A stretch of 29,335 nt of DNA from an uncultured Desulfobacteraceae bacterium (GCA_937982505.1 CALJLV010000131.1:1-29335); one strand, 5' to 3'. Counted from the stretch's first letter, positions 15,654 through 24,210 are shown. The notes: generated from the sequence alone by a model not told the origin. Made by a program: numbers and translations.

Positions 15654-16628
15654 CTATTCATTTCCATTTTTTCCCAATTGCCTTGATTCGTGGCCGGGCA
15701 TAGGCGTCAATTTGATCGCCCCCAACCCGAAGGACGAGTTCTTTCCCAGATGGGTCCTGGCGGCAAAAGCCAGCAGATTCAAAAATTCGTCCAACTCGCC
15801 TGCGTAACTCACCCGCCCCACTATGCCACCGAGCTGCATGCGCCGCTTCTGGCGACTCGAGTAGCGCTCCCAATCGGCCCAGGCCAGGTCGTTTGCGACG
15901 GTGGTGACGGCGGCCGCCCGTTGCACTATGCCAGAGTAGTCGAGGTCTGGTTCTCCCGAACCGAAGGCCGCCAGCAGGCTGGCGGCTCGGCGCAAGGCCA
16001 GGCGCACGAGTTCCTCGAAAGGCATGTCGTCGTGCAGACGGCCGTTGCGCTTGAAGCGCAGGGGGGTCTTCAAGTCCACTTCCAGCAGGTCGGTGCCGGC
16101 GGGGGGAGGAAATCCACCGTGGAGGGAAAGACGCTCCAGGGAGGGCAACTGGATGCGGCCCTGCGCGGGGTCGTAGACGCTTTGCCCACCGCTTAGCACC
16201 TGCTCCAACGCAAAACAGCCGCGCCGCCCGTCGTTCCTGCGCCCGATGCCGATGCGGCCCATTTCGTCGAAGGCGTAGACGAAATAGGGCAGCTTGCGGT
16301 TGAGCTCGCCGAAGAGGATCAGGCCGATGGTGATGGTTTCGCCCGGTTGGTAAACGGTTTTTTTCTCCAGCGGAGGCTCTAGGACGAAGGGGTGTGGCTC
16401 GACCGAAGTGTTGGATGCCGCATTGTTGCTGGGAGGCGGAAGCACAAACATCCTCGCGAAGAGGCAATCGTCGCGAAGCAGGCAGGTCTCGCAGGCTTGG
16501 CGCTTGAGGGCGCAGACCACCCTCCTCAAGGCATGGCCGAGCAAGCCTCGCACCGTGGCCCCTTTGAAGGGCGGCAGGTGGGCCTCGTCCTCGAAGCGGC
16601 AGACAAATTCATAATTGCCGTAAAGCAT
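15654..16628 (-). CDS. cas6: Cas6 pre-crRNA endoribonuclease
   Basis: This 324-residue RAMP protein should cut the primary CRISPR transcript within each repeat to make crRNA for the Csm complex. It begins MLYGNYEFVCRFEDEAHLPP and contains RGLLGHALRRVVC near residue 33, a cysteine group (CETCLLRDDC), and the C-terminal glycine-rich loop NSSFGLGAIKL. This layout matches the longer Cas6 subfamily found with type III systems. An in-frame ATG at 16715 lacks a ribosome site, while ATG 16628 has GAGGAG six bases before it. It is the first csm-operon gene and stands 206 bases after the Lon-type protease gene. Confidence 0.92.
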   Translation of the reverse strand: MLYGNYEFVCRFEDEAHLPPFKGATVRGLLGHALRRVVCALKRQACETCLLRDDCLFARMFVLPPPSNNAASNTSVEPHPFVLEPPLEKKTVYQPGETITIGLILFGELNRKLPYFVYAFDEMGRIGIGRRNDGRRGCFALEQVLSGGQSVYDPAQGRIQLPSLERLSLHGGFPPPAGTDLLEVDLKTPLRFKRNGRLHDDMPFEELVRLALRRAASLLAAFGSGEPDLDYSGIVQRAAAVTTVANDLAWADWERYSSRQKRRMQLGGIVGRVSYAGELDEFLNLLAFAARTHLGKNSSFGLGAIKLTPMPGHESRQLGKNGNE

Positions 16629-16834
16629 GGTGAACTCCTCCGGTTGACTGGGCGCGCCGCACCGGCGCCTTCTGGTCTTGCCTGACGGCGCCGGGGTCCG
16701 GTTTTCCAAAATCACCCCCCCAAAATTTTTTCGTCCTGCCGGAAGCCGGTCCTTTTCCAGACCTCCTTCCCAAATGCGGTTCCCTCACTGCCGTTCGGGA
16801 TGACCGCTGGCGGCCTACGGATTCTTCACGCCCT
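16629..16834 (-). other. Gap between protease gene and cas6 with worn repeat and hairpin
   Basis: On the minus strand, GGTCATCCCGAACGGCAGTG then AGGGAA (16775-16806) resembles one arm of the palindromic repeat at 7882-7982. Closer to cas6 there is an 8-base hairpin (16662-16669 with 16687-16694, CCGGCGCC type), which has no T-run after it in the direction of cas6 and so is not a typical terminator. No promoter is evident. Transcripts from the sigma operon may therefore continue into cas6. Confidence 0.45.
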
Positions 16835-18946
16835 TTAGCGATAAGCAAAAGGAAACAACCGCCGCGGCTGGTCCCGGACCAGGGCCAGCAACCCGGCCGG
16901 ATCCATCTCGAACACGGGCCGGAAATGGGCATGATCGAGGTGCAGGGCGGCCTCGCGCACGGCGGCCACGGCTTCGGCCAGCTCGAGCGGATCCAGCACC
17001 CCCAGCCCATCCAGCCCGGCCAGGGGCATCAGGGCCATCACCTGCACCGTGGGGCCCCAGGCCGAATCCCGGCAGCGCTGGACGGCCGAGCGATAATACC
17101 TTTCGGCTGCTTCCGGTTCGTTTTCACGCTGGGCCACGCGGCCCAGATTGTTGGCCCACAGTTGCCAGGGGTGGCCTTCGGGAGCCGTCTTGAAAAAAGT
17201 GGCCCCCCACTCCAGGTATCGTCGGGTCTGCCTCCGGGGGCCGGCGTCGGCCAGGAAGCGGGCCAGCAGGGCGTGCTGCCAGCGGTCCAGGGTGTCGGCC
17301 TTTTCCAGCAGCGCGTCCCATCCGGCGGATTCCAGGTACGCCATCAAGGCGGATTCGGCGCCGGCCAGGTCCCCCGCGTCCAGCCGGGCGTAGCAAAGAT
17401 AGTTGAGGGGGCGCAGCCAGTCGCGGCGCCGGCCCGGCACGGTTTCGTCGCCGAAGGCCCGTTGCGCCTGGCGCACATGGGCTTCGCAGGACTCGATCCA
17501 CCCGGGTCCACAAAAGCCGTAATGCTGGGCCAGGGTGCCGCACAGGGCGCCCAAGACCGGATGAACCGGGCATCCCATGGCCCGGTCCTCCTCCGCGCGC
17601 CGGGCGAACCGGCGCAGCAGGGCCTCCAGCGTCACGGGAATCGGCGGGCTGAAATGGTAGCGACCCTGCTCCCGGTGCACGAAGGCGCTGTTGGCATGTC
17701 TGGCCATGGCCTCCGGGGAACCGCCGCCGCAGGCCCGCTGGAACAAGGCGGCACCCGCCTGGTCCCAGGCGGCCGCCTGGATCACCTGCCCCCGGCGGTT
17801 GGCCAGGTCCAGGCAGTTGACGGCCCAGCAAAAGGCGCTTTCCAGCATGGGATCCTCGAGCGTCTGCGCCGTGCCGGGGGGCACCAGCCGGCACAGGGAG
17901 GTGGCCTCGGCCGTCCGGCCCGCCTCGGTGAGCTTTTGGACCTGGCGTGCCAGGTCTCCCAACAGATCCGGATCCGCCAGAATTTGCGCCCGGACGGCAT
18001 CCAGCCGCTGGTTGCGGGCGGCCCACTCGATCCAGTCCGCCGGCACTCCTGCGCAATGGGCCACGAAGGCCCCGGCATCGGCCAGCATCCGGGCGAAGGT
18101 GCGCAGCGCCCCGCTTTGGTCCTGGCCCGCCAGCAGGGCCAGAATGGCCGCCTCGTTCCATTCGGCGGCAGAATACAGACACAGATCCGTCCGGCCTTCG
18201 GGCGGGCGGTTGGCCTTCGGGTAGACCAGGTGGCCAAATCCCCGGGCCCCGGCCGCCTGGCATTTGGCCGCCAGGGCGCGCACCGGCCCGAGGGTGCCGT
18301 CATCGGCCAGCACCCCGGTAAGCGCCACCCCCGGCGGAAAATCCGCCCCGGTACCCAGTTGCCACAAGCCCACGGCCAGGGGCAGCCCCAGGGAAGCCCC
18401 ACCCAGGACCAGATGGTTTCCAGGGGCCAGCAATGGAAAGACATGAAAGACCGTCTCCGGCGACCCCGCCAGGCGCGCCGCGGTGGCGATGGCCCCTTGG
18501 GCCTCCCGGTCGCACAGCGACTGGGCCCAGGGAGCCAGCAGCGGCACCGCCTCATCGGTCTGCAAGCGGCCGGCGATGAGATGGCGCACCACGGCCCGCT
18601 CCCGGGAGCCGGCCAGCAGCACCGGAATGCAGATCCAGCGGGCTCTGGCGCCGGGTGCCGCCGCCGCGGCGGGCAGCCAGCGCGCCATCAGGCCATTTCC
18701 CCGCAGCCAGTCACCGGTTTCCGCGGCCAGGCGCGCCGGCCCCAGGAGCCAATCGGTGACCAGACGCAACTCCAGGAGCCCCACGAGATCGGGCCGCTGC
18801 GCCAGAAGGGCCTCGAGCCGCTGAAACGGCTGCCGCAGGCGTCCGGCCGCCGGGCAATCCGTCAACGGTCGGGCCGGATCCGCCAGCCAGGCGGCCAGCA
18901 TGGCCAGCCGGCCGTTGGCCGCCAGAAACGAAAGCCGCTCAATCAT
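16835..18946 (-). CDS. Lon-type (S16) Ser-Lys protease without AAA+, fused to helical repeats
   Basis: This 703-residue cytosolic protein has an S16 protease domain at about residues 105-250. Ser185 lies in LGGASLGLPLAVGLW and Lys228 in ALAAKCQAAGARG, followed by the strand HLVYPKANRP. The 43-residue distance equals that of Ser679 and Lys722 in E. coli Lon. There is no Walker A motif, so proteolysis would not be ATP-driven. About 450 C-terminal residues are alpha-helical and TPR-like (for example 545-670) and could be the sensor. The start overlaps the preceding gene by eight bases. Its companions are a sigma factor and a zinc anti-sigma-like protein, so the likely substrate is the latter. 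CalpL of type III systems has the same logic but carries a SAVED domain that I do not find here. Confidence 0.72.
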   Translation of the reverse strand: MIERLSFLAANGRLAMLAAWLADPARPLTDCPAAGRLRQPFQRLEALLAQRPDLVGLLELRLVTDWLLGPARLAAETGDWLRGNGLMARWLPAAAAAPGARARWICIPVLLAGSRERAVVRHLIAGRLQTDEAVPLLAPWAQSLCDREAQGAIATAARLAGSPETVFHVFPLLAPGNHLVLGGASLGLPLAVGLWQLGTGADFPPGVALTGVLADDGTLGPVRALAAKCQAAGARGFGHLVYPKANRPPEGRTDLCLYSAAEWNEAAILALLAGQDQSGALRTFARMLADAGAFVAHCAGVPADWIEWAARNQRLDAVRAQILADPDLLGDLARQVQKLTEAGRTAEATSLCRLVPPGTAQTLEDPMLESAFCWAVNCLDLANRRGQVIQAAAWDQAGAALFQRACGGGSPEAMARHANSAFVHREQGRYHFSPPIPVTLEALLRRFARRAEEDRAMGCPVHPVLGALCGTLAQHYGFCGPGWIESCEAHVRQAQRAFGDETVPGRRRDWLRPLNYLCYARLDAGDLAGAESALMAYLESAGWDALLEKADTLDRWQHALLARFLADAGPRRQTRRYLEWGATFFKTAPEGHPWQLWANNLGRVAQRENEPEAAERYYRSAVQRCRDSAWGPTVQVMALMPLAGLDGLGVLDPLELAEAVAAVREAALHLDHAHFRPVFEMDPAGLLALVRDQPRRLFPFAYR

Positions 18947-20081
18947 CGCAACGCTCGACGATCAAGGTGATCTCGATGCGCACCGGCCCCATATCGGCCA
19001 CCGGAACCTCGATATAAAAGGACCCGCTACCGGGGTCCCAGTCCACCGTGCGGCAGGGGATGGACAGTTGGCCCGGGATCGCGAAGGCGGCCAGCAGACG
19101 GCTTTGGCCCTCCCGGTCCGGGGGGACCGCTTCGATCCTGCCCGCAACGCCCGTGACGCTTTCGGTCAGGACCGCCGTGTGATCCGCCCGGGCAAGAAAG
19201 GGGAAAATTCGCACCGGGCGACCCTTGGCGAGGTCGATGCGGCGGCCGAACAGAGTCGTTCCTTCGTCGGCGGCGGCCAGGGGGTAAAAGTCATCGGGCA
19301 TCTGAGCGGTCACGAGCAGTTCCTCCGCATCGGTGCAGCGGGTACGCCAGCCAACGCCCGGCACCAGGCGCTTGAAGTCGGCTCTGACCTGTCCGGCCGA
19401 GGCCAGGGGCGGGCCGCTGGCGGCCATGACGGTCTCCATCGCCTCGGCGCGGAACCCATTGGCCACCTCGACCTCCATGCGCCGGAAGGCGCGGCGCGGA
19501 TCGTCTCCGCCCTGCCAAGGCACCGGCAGGGGCGCCCAGGGAGGGACCTCCTGGGAGTCGCGGTCCAGGGCCGCGGCCACCACTCGGTCGGCCAGTTTGA
19601 ACAGGGGCGCGCCCAGATCCCGGCAGCGCAGGGTGTAGCGGTTCCAGCACTGGATGAAAAAAGGACCGAGGGGACTGTCCGGCCTTTGGATGATCAGGTC
19701 TCCCGGACCGGCCAGGAGCAGATCGTGATAGACCTGGGCCACCTGCACGGCATCGGGGACCCTCGGGCAGGCCGAAAGGACCACCACCAGCGGCGGGTGG
19801 TAGAAAAGGTCTCCCACCCAACGGGCCAGCTCCGCCTTCACGGCCACCAGGTCACCGGGCGCCGGAGCCCGCGACCCGGCCGTTGCCGTCCCATCCGCCA
19901 GGGCGCCCACGCGCCGGGCGATGGACTGCCAGGGGTCTTGCGCGCCCAGTTCGGCGCACAGCGGGCAGCGGCTCCGGTGGGCCGCCATTCGCGGGTCGCT
20001 CGCGGCCGGACCGGGGAACGCCGAGGTGGGGCAGGTGCGAAATCTCCTGGCCAGGGCCAGGGCGTGTCGACGACGGCTCAT
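18939..20081 (-). CDS. Putative zinc-binding anti-sigma protein, large cytosolic form
   Basis: This 380-residue protein has HRSRCPLC (His35, Cys39, Cys42), the Hx3Cx2C signature of ZAS anti-sigma factors, with an earlier Cys17 where RsrA has its fourth ligand. The remaining 330 residues are unrecognised, with no membrane segment, mixed alpha/beta and a beta-rich end. By analogy it would hold the neighbouring sigma factor inactive. A protease gene follows with an eight-base overlap, which suggests the C-terminal part is a cleavage or sensing domain. ATG 20081 overlaps the sigma gene stop by four bases (ATGA). The signature is short, so a different zinc protein is possible. Confidence 0.55.
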   Translation of the reverse strand: MSRRRHALALARRFRTCPTSAFPGPAASDPRMAAHRSRCPLCAELGAQDPWQSIARRVGALADGTATAGSRAPAPGDLVAVKAELARWVGDLFYHPPLVVVLSACPRVPDAVQVAQVYHDLLLAGPGDLIIQRPDSPLGPFFIQCWNRYTLRCRDLGAPLFKLADRVVAAALDRDSQEVPPWAPLPVPWQGGDDPRRAFRRMEVEVANGFRAEAMETVMAASGPPLASAGQVRADFKRLVPGVGWRTRCTDAEELLVTAQMPDDFYPLAAADEGTTLFGRRIDLAKGRPVRIFPFLARADHTAVLTESVTGVAGRIEAVPPDREGQSRLLAAFAIPGQLSIPCRTVDWDPGSGSFYIEVPVADMGPVRIEITLIVERCDD

Positions 20082-21148
20082 GGGGATTCCTTGCCGCGCC
20101 GTCCGCGCTGGGATGGCGGCGCTTTACCCTCAATGGACGGCGCTGGGAGGGATTTTTCCACCGCCGCCAAGAGCGCATGATGGAAAATCGCCCGGGCCTC
20201 GTCATCGGCGTCCTCCGGCCCGAGCCACGGCAGATCGTGGTTCTGGATGAAATCGCAAAGCATCTCCTGGAGCCTTTCAACGCGGGCATGGGCCCCCGAC
20301 GGTCCGCCATAGCCCATCTGCGCGGCGATTTCCTTGAACCCCAGTCCCTGTCCGAAACGCAGCCGCCAGAGGCGCCGGTCCCGGGGCGCCAGGCCCTGGG
20401 CGAACATGGCGGCCCACTGGCGCACCCGCGGTACGTCCACGGCCGCTGCCGCGGGAGCCGCCAGGGTATTGGCCAGCGCATCGGTCAAGGCCACCGCGGT
20501 GGGGGCGGCGGCCAGGTCCCCGTAACGGTCGAGCCAGCGGATCAGATCACGCAGGTCCACCCAGATCGCCTGCCCGCCGAACCGCGCCTGCAGCGCCCGC
20601 CAGAAGTAGGCGGCGCAATGAAGGTGTCCAGGGGCCCCGACGGCGCCTTCGTCCGGAGGGGGCCCGACGGCTTCCAGGTCCTCGTCGGCCAGGGGTGCGA
20701 TGGGGCGGCTTGGGATGGACAGGCTGTAGCGGATGCCGCCGCCCGGGATCTTCTCGCTGAAAAAGCCGCCCTCGCGGCGCATGGCCTCGGCCACCTGGCG
20801 GTACCGGGCGCGAAACGGATCGCCGTCCGGCCGTCTTTCCATTTCCCTGCAATGGTTGAGGAAAGTCTGTAACAGGTAGGCGCCGGCACGCGCTTTGACC
20901 TTGGCCAGGTTCGGGGCCAGGCGATGGGCGTTTTCCAGGAGGTAGAGATAAAGCTCCCCGCGCAATTCCTCCGCTGCGTGGCCGGCGGGGGTTTGCGGTT
21001 GGATGCCGATCCGCGCCAGGGTACCGTGCAGGCCCTGGCGGCGCAGGAAACGCAAGGCCTGGTGCGCGGCGGCCTCCAGGGCCGCCAGGCCTGGCGCGGA
21101 GGCGAGCCAGGCGTGCAGGGCCTCGACCGCCGGCGGCAAGCGGCTCAC
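20078..21148 (-). CDS. Sigma-70-like factor with long insert (ECF-like)
   Basis: This 356-residue protein ends with a region-4 helix-turn-helix (residues 251-302): LAPRDRRLWRLRFGQGLGFK then EIAAQMGY, the layout that binds the -35 promoter element. Residues 57-106 (ELRGELYLYLLEN, YLLQTFLNHCRE) resemble region 2, which binds the -10 element and core polymerase. Between them are about 140 residues without recognised homology, much longer than in ordinary ECF sigma factors. The start is GTG 21148, whose AGGGGT ribosome site lies in a small hairpin. It leads the operon with the anti-sigma-like and Lon-type genes. Its target promoters are unknown. Confidence 0.65.
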   Translation of the reverse strand: MSRLPPAVEALHAWLASAPGLAALEAAAHQALRFLRRQGLHGTLARIGIQPQTPAGHAAEELRGELYLYLLENAHRLAPNLAKVKARAGAYLLQTFLNHCREMERRPDGDPFRARYRQVAEAMRREGGFFSEKIPGGGIRYSLSIPSRPIAPLADEDLEAVGPPPDEGAVGAPGHLHCAAYFWRALQARFGGQAIWVDLRDLIRWLDRYGDLAAAPTAVALTDALANTLAAPAAAAVDVPRVRQWAAMFAQGLAPRDRRLWRLRFGQGLGFKEIAAQMGYGGPSGAHARVERLQEMLCDFIQNHDLPWLGPEDADDEARAIFHHALLAAVEKSLPAPSIEGKAPPSQRGRRGKESP

Positions 21149-21177
21149 GGGGCGACCCCTGGCCGCCGAAAGGCGGC
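21149..21177 (-). promoter_or_regulatory. Ribosome-site hairpins before the sigma gene
   Basis: GGGG (21156-21159 read on minus) and CCCC (21149-21152) form a 4-base hairpin that includes the AGGGGT ribosome site and ends at the GTG start. A second hairpin, six pairs with a four-base loop (21162-21167 with 21172-21177), stands just before it. Both may reduce translation of the sigma gene. Confidence 0.45.
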
Positions 21178-21183
21178 GGGCCT

Positions 21184-21218
21184 AAAAAAACAGCGCCGCG
21201 GGTTTTTCCCCCGCGGCG
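21184..21218 (-). terminator. Intrinsic terminator or attenuator ahead of the sigma gene
   Basis: On the minus strand, CGCCGCGGG pairs perfectly with CCCGCGGCG over a seven-base A-rich loop, and three bases later comes a run of seven T. This is a textbook intrinsic terminator. It lies only 36 bases before the sigma start codon and faces the same direction. It either ends transcripts of the surface-protein genes or attenuates the sigma operon itself. On the plus strand there is no T-run. Confidence 0.8.
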
Positions 21219-21598
21219 GTGTTCCCCAACAGGCAGTGCGGATTGTCCGGTGTTCGAGGCTGGTCTCGGAGGTTTCAGGTCCGTCCGGCACGCACTTGTC
21301 TCCACTCAAAAGGTCGAGATGTTTGAACACCTACCTACACCCAGGAGGAACCTAGATCAAGCTAAAAATCAGTCCCGAAAATGTCGGATGTCTCTGAGGG
21401 TTGCTTGTCTAACGGGATGTCTTCGGTGGCTAACGGGAACGGCCCCGTCTTTGCCACTCCACGATACTGCCCCCGCCAGGCCCGTCCGAATCAACGCCGC
21501 CAGCGCTGGCGGCGCGCCAGGCGTGCAGCGATGCGGTTTGCCGCGACAACCGGAAAGGCAGCCAGAAGCGCCGGACAGCGTCGCATCCGGACTATTGA
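21219..21598. other. Gene-free leader and junk between terminator and transposase relic
   Basis: There is no convincing gene on either strand. Open frames here are fragments without family resemblance. If the sigma operon has a promoter beyond the terminator it should lie here, but I see no good -35/-10 pair. Confidence 0.5.
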
Positions 21599-21853
21599 GG
21601 CCGGTACCGTGCGGCGGACCCGGATTGGGTTGCAGTCCGCACAGAGGCCAGCACCCGCGGGCACATGCTGGTGGTGATGCGGGCCGACATGCGCGTGAGG
21701 GAATTGAAACGTGCCTGCAAGGACGTGGAGTTGACCGTGGAAGAAGGCCTCGGCGAACTGAATCGAATCTGCGCCATGGCGCTGTCGGCAGCCGGCCTGG
21801 ATGCCGTGTTGCGGCTGCCCCCGCACCCACGCTCGTGGCCAGACAACCGCTAG
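21599..21853 (+). pseudogene. C-terminal relic of an IS transposase
   Basis: On the plus strand, DPDWVAVRTEASTRGHMLVV is followed by MRVRELKRAC and then LTVEEGLGELNRIC. This recalls the C-terminus of IS4/IS1634-type transposases, where a 'RTExSTRGHxxVVML' helix precedes 'LTVEEGL.EL..IC'. The catalytic part and both ends are missing. It is the only plus-strand coding remnant in the window and its end overlaps the end of the VCBS gene by a few bases, so an insertion probably clipped that gene's tail. Confidence 0.55.
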
Positions 21854-24210
21854 GGTTCGTTGCAGGTGAATCTGGGGCCGGTATGGCCCAGGCCGAAAGT
21901 CGTGGCAGCCACAGATCTGAAGATCCGCAGGAAGGAATCAAGACACCCGCCTTCCGTGGCCGTGGCGATGAAACATCCGCCCCCGCCGCCCGAGGGGGGC
22001 GGGGGGGGGAGGAAATTGTAGTTCAGATAAATGCGGTCCGCCCCGGCGCCGTTGGCCAGGAAAAGGTCCGGGGTGCCGTCCCGGTTGACGTCGCCCACGG
22101 CCGCCGCGGAGCCGCCGCTGGAGGCCAGTTCGCTGTGCAGCTTCCACCCCCCGGTACCGTCGTTGAGCCAGACCTGGGTGTTCTGCCCGATTCCCGAATT
22201 GACCACCACCAGATCGGGCCAACCGTCATGGTTGAAATCGCCCACCGCGGCGTCGCCGCTCTGGCCGGACCCAAAATCGAAGCCACCGTCGCTGAACATC
22301 CCGCTGCCGTCGTTCCAGTACAGGGTGTTGCCGCCGTTTCCGGCCACAAAGATATCCAGATCGCCGTCCCGGTCGAAATCCGCCATGAAGGCGGCCCGAC
22401 CGTTCCCGTTGCCCAGTCCCTGGGCGCCGTCCAGGTCCTCATCCTGGTCTTTGGGGGCAAAGATCCCGGCGCCGTCATTAAGCCAGATCATGTCGGGCTG
22501 GCCGTAATTGACGATCAACAGGTCCAGATCCCCATCACCATCCACATCCCCGGCGGCTGCCGCCGTGGCCAGGGTTGGCGGGCCGAAGTCCACCAGGCTG
22601 TCTCTGAAGGCGCCCGTGCCGTCATTGTACCAGAGTCCACAGGCCTGCCCGCGATTGGCCACGAAAGCGTCCGGACGACCGTCACGGTTGAAATCCCCCA
22701 CGACGACCGCCATCCCGTTTTCAGACCCGAGTCCCTGATCTCCCGGCGCTTGGCCGTCCTGATCCTTCTGGACCAGGATCCCCCCGCCGATGTTCATCCA
22801 GACCGTGTCCGGCATCCCGTCGTTGACCACGAAGGCATCAAAGCGTCCATCGCCGTCGAAATCCGCCAGGGCCACATCCCGGCCGGGAGCATCGCCTCCC
22901 AGAGCCTGGCCGCTATCGATCAAGCGCCCCGTCTGGTCGTTGATCCAGACCCGGTCGGGCTGCAGATCATTGACCACAAAGGCATCCAGAAACCCGTCGT
23001 TGTCTATGTCCGCGAGTCTCACGGCCTGACTGGCAGAAGGTCCCAGCATCTGGCCGCTGTCCTGGAAAATCCCGCCGCGGTTGAGCCCTACCCGGTTGCC
23101 CTGCCCCGCCGTATTGGCGACAAAGACGTCTGCATGACCGTCACCGTCCAGATCTCCCGCCGCCAGGGCCATGCTCTTCTGGGTGCCGAGGCTCAGCCCG
23201 CTGTCCACAAACCGTCCCGTGCCATCGTTGAACCACACCTCATTGCCCTGCCCGTCGTTGGCGATGACGGCGTCCAGGTCTCCGTCATCGTCAAGGTCCA
23301 CCAGCGCCACCGAAGTGCTGTGGCGATCGCCCAGCCGCTGGCCGCTGTCCGCCAGGACGCCATGGCCGTCGTTGAAAAAGACGCAATTGGCCTGGGCGTA
23401 ATTGACCGTAAAGGCATCGAGATCACCGTCGCCGTCCAGATCGCCCAGGGCCACGTCCATACCGTTCCATTCACCCATGCCGGGAGCGCCGATTTCTTCC
23501 AGGCGGCTTGTGCCGCCGTGGTGGAGATAGACCTTGAGACCGCCGTTGGCCTGCAATTCTTCGGTTTCGATGGCCACCACGGCATCCAGGCGCCCATCGG
23601 CGTTCAAATCGGCCAGGGCCACCGCCCTGCAGCGGTAGAGTCCCAGATTCCAGCCGGCTTCCCCAAAAAACCCGGTCCCGTCGTTGAGCCACACCCGATT
23701 GCCTTGCAGACCCGCGTTGTTGGCCTCGAAGATGTCCAGGTATCCGTCCGCGTTCAGATCCCCCAGGGCGACCCCTTCCGTATTGCCCGCCCCCAGGCGC
23801 TGTCCGCTGTCGGCAAACCGTCCGTTTCCGTCGTTGAACCAGACGGTATTGGGTTCTGCGGTTTTGTTGCCGATGACGGCATCCAGGGTGCCGTCCCCGT
23901 TCAGATCTCCCAGGACGACACTCACGCTGTTGTATGCATCGAGGCTTTGCCCGCTGTCGGCAAAGACGCCCCCCGGGCCGCCGTAGTACACCCGGCCGCC
24001 CTGGCCCGCGGCATTGGCGACAAAGGCGTCCAGATATCCGTCGGCGTTCAGATCCCCCAGCGAGACGGCTTCGCTTTCCCAATTCCCCAGACGCTGCCCG
24101 CTGTCCGTAAGGACGCGCACCTCGGCCCGGACCGGGCAGGTGGCGCCCCCGATGAAGGTGATCGAAACGCAGATGGCCCAAAAGACAAAGAAGGTTGGAC
24201 GCTTCAGCAT
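21850..24210 (-). CDS. Secreted VCBS/FG-GAP repeat protein
   Basis: This 786-residue protein starts with a signal peptide (LKRPTFFVFWAICVSITFIG, cleavage likely after PVRAE). It then has 14 FG-GAP/VCBS repeats of about 45-55 residues, each built on 'LGDLNxDGxLDxFVAN...VWxNDGxGxFxDSGQ'. The DxDxDG-like loops bind calcium, and such repeats fold as seven-bladed beta-propellers, so two propellers are possible. After PPPPPSGGGG comes CFIATATEGG, a cysteine-containing surface tail seen in Deltaproteobacteria. The usual hydrophobic end after it is absent; the last 20 residues run into the transposase relic, so the anchor may be lost. It lies 60 bases after the SBBP gene and is presumably co-transcribed. 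Confidence 0.88.
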   Translation of the reverse strand: MLKRPTFFVFWAICVSITFIGGATCPVRAEVRVLTDSGQRLGNWESEAVSLGDLNADGYLDAFVANAAGQGGRVYYGGPGGVFADSGQSLDAYNSVSVVLGDLNGDGTLDAVIGNKTAEPNTVWFNDGNGRFADSGQRLGAGNTEGVALGDLNADGYLDIFEANNAGLQGNRVWLNDGTGFFGEAGWNLGLYRCRAVALADLNADGRLDAVVAIETEELQANGGLKVYLHHGGTSRLEEIGAPGMGEWNGMDVALGDLDGDGDLDAFTVNYAQANCVFFNDGHGVLADSGQRLGDRHSTSVALVDLDDDGDLDAVIANDGQGNEVWFNDGTGRFVDSGLSLGTQKSMALAAGDLDGDGHADVFVANTAGQGNRVGLNRGGIFQDSGQMLGPSASQAVRLADIDNDGFLDAFVVNDLQPDRVWINDQTGRLIDSGQALGGDAPGRDVALADFDGDGRFDAFVVNDGMPDTVWMNIGGGILVQKDQDGQAPGDQGLGSENGMAVVVGDFNRDGRPDAFVANRGQACGLWYNDGTGAFRDSLVDFGPPTLATAAAAGDVDGDGDLDLLIVNYGQPDMIWLNDGAGIFAPKDQDEDLDGAQGLGNGNGRAAFMADFDRDGDLDIFVAGNGGNTLYWNDGSGMFSDGGFDFGSGQSGDAAVGDFNHDGWPDLVVVNSGIGQNTQVWLNDGTGGWKLHSELASSGGSAAAVGDVNRDGTPDLFLANGAGADRIYLNYNFLPPPPPSGGGGGCFIATATEGGCLDSFLRIFRSVAATTFGLGHTGPRFTCNEP

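Noticed and set aside
16662..16694. Hairpin between the protease gene and cas6 as a terminator
   Set aside because: No T-run follows it in the minus direction; only TTTT follows on the plus strand, where no gene ends.
16835..18946. CHAT/caspase or SAVED domain in the Lon-TPR protein
   Set aside because: No His-Cys dyad context or SAVED-like pattern could be recognised by eye; the Ser-Lys pair fits S16. A structure search would settle it.
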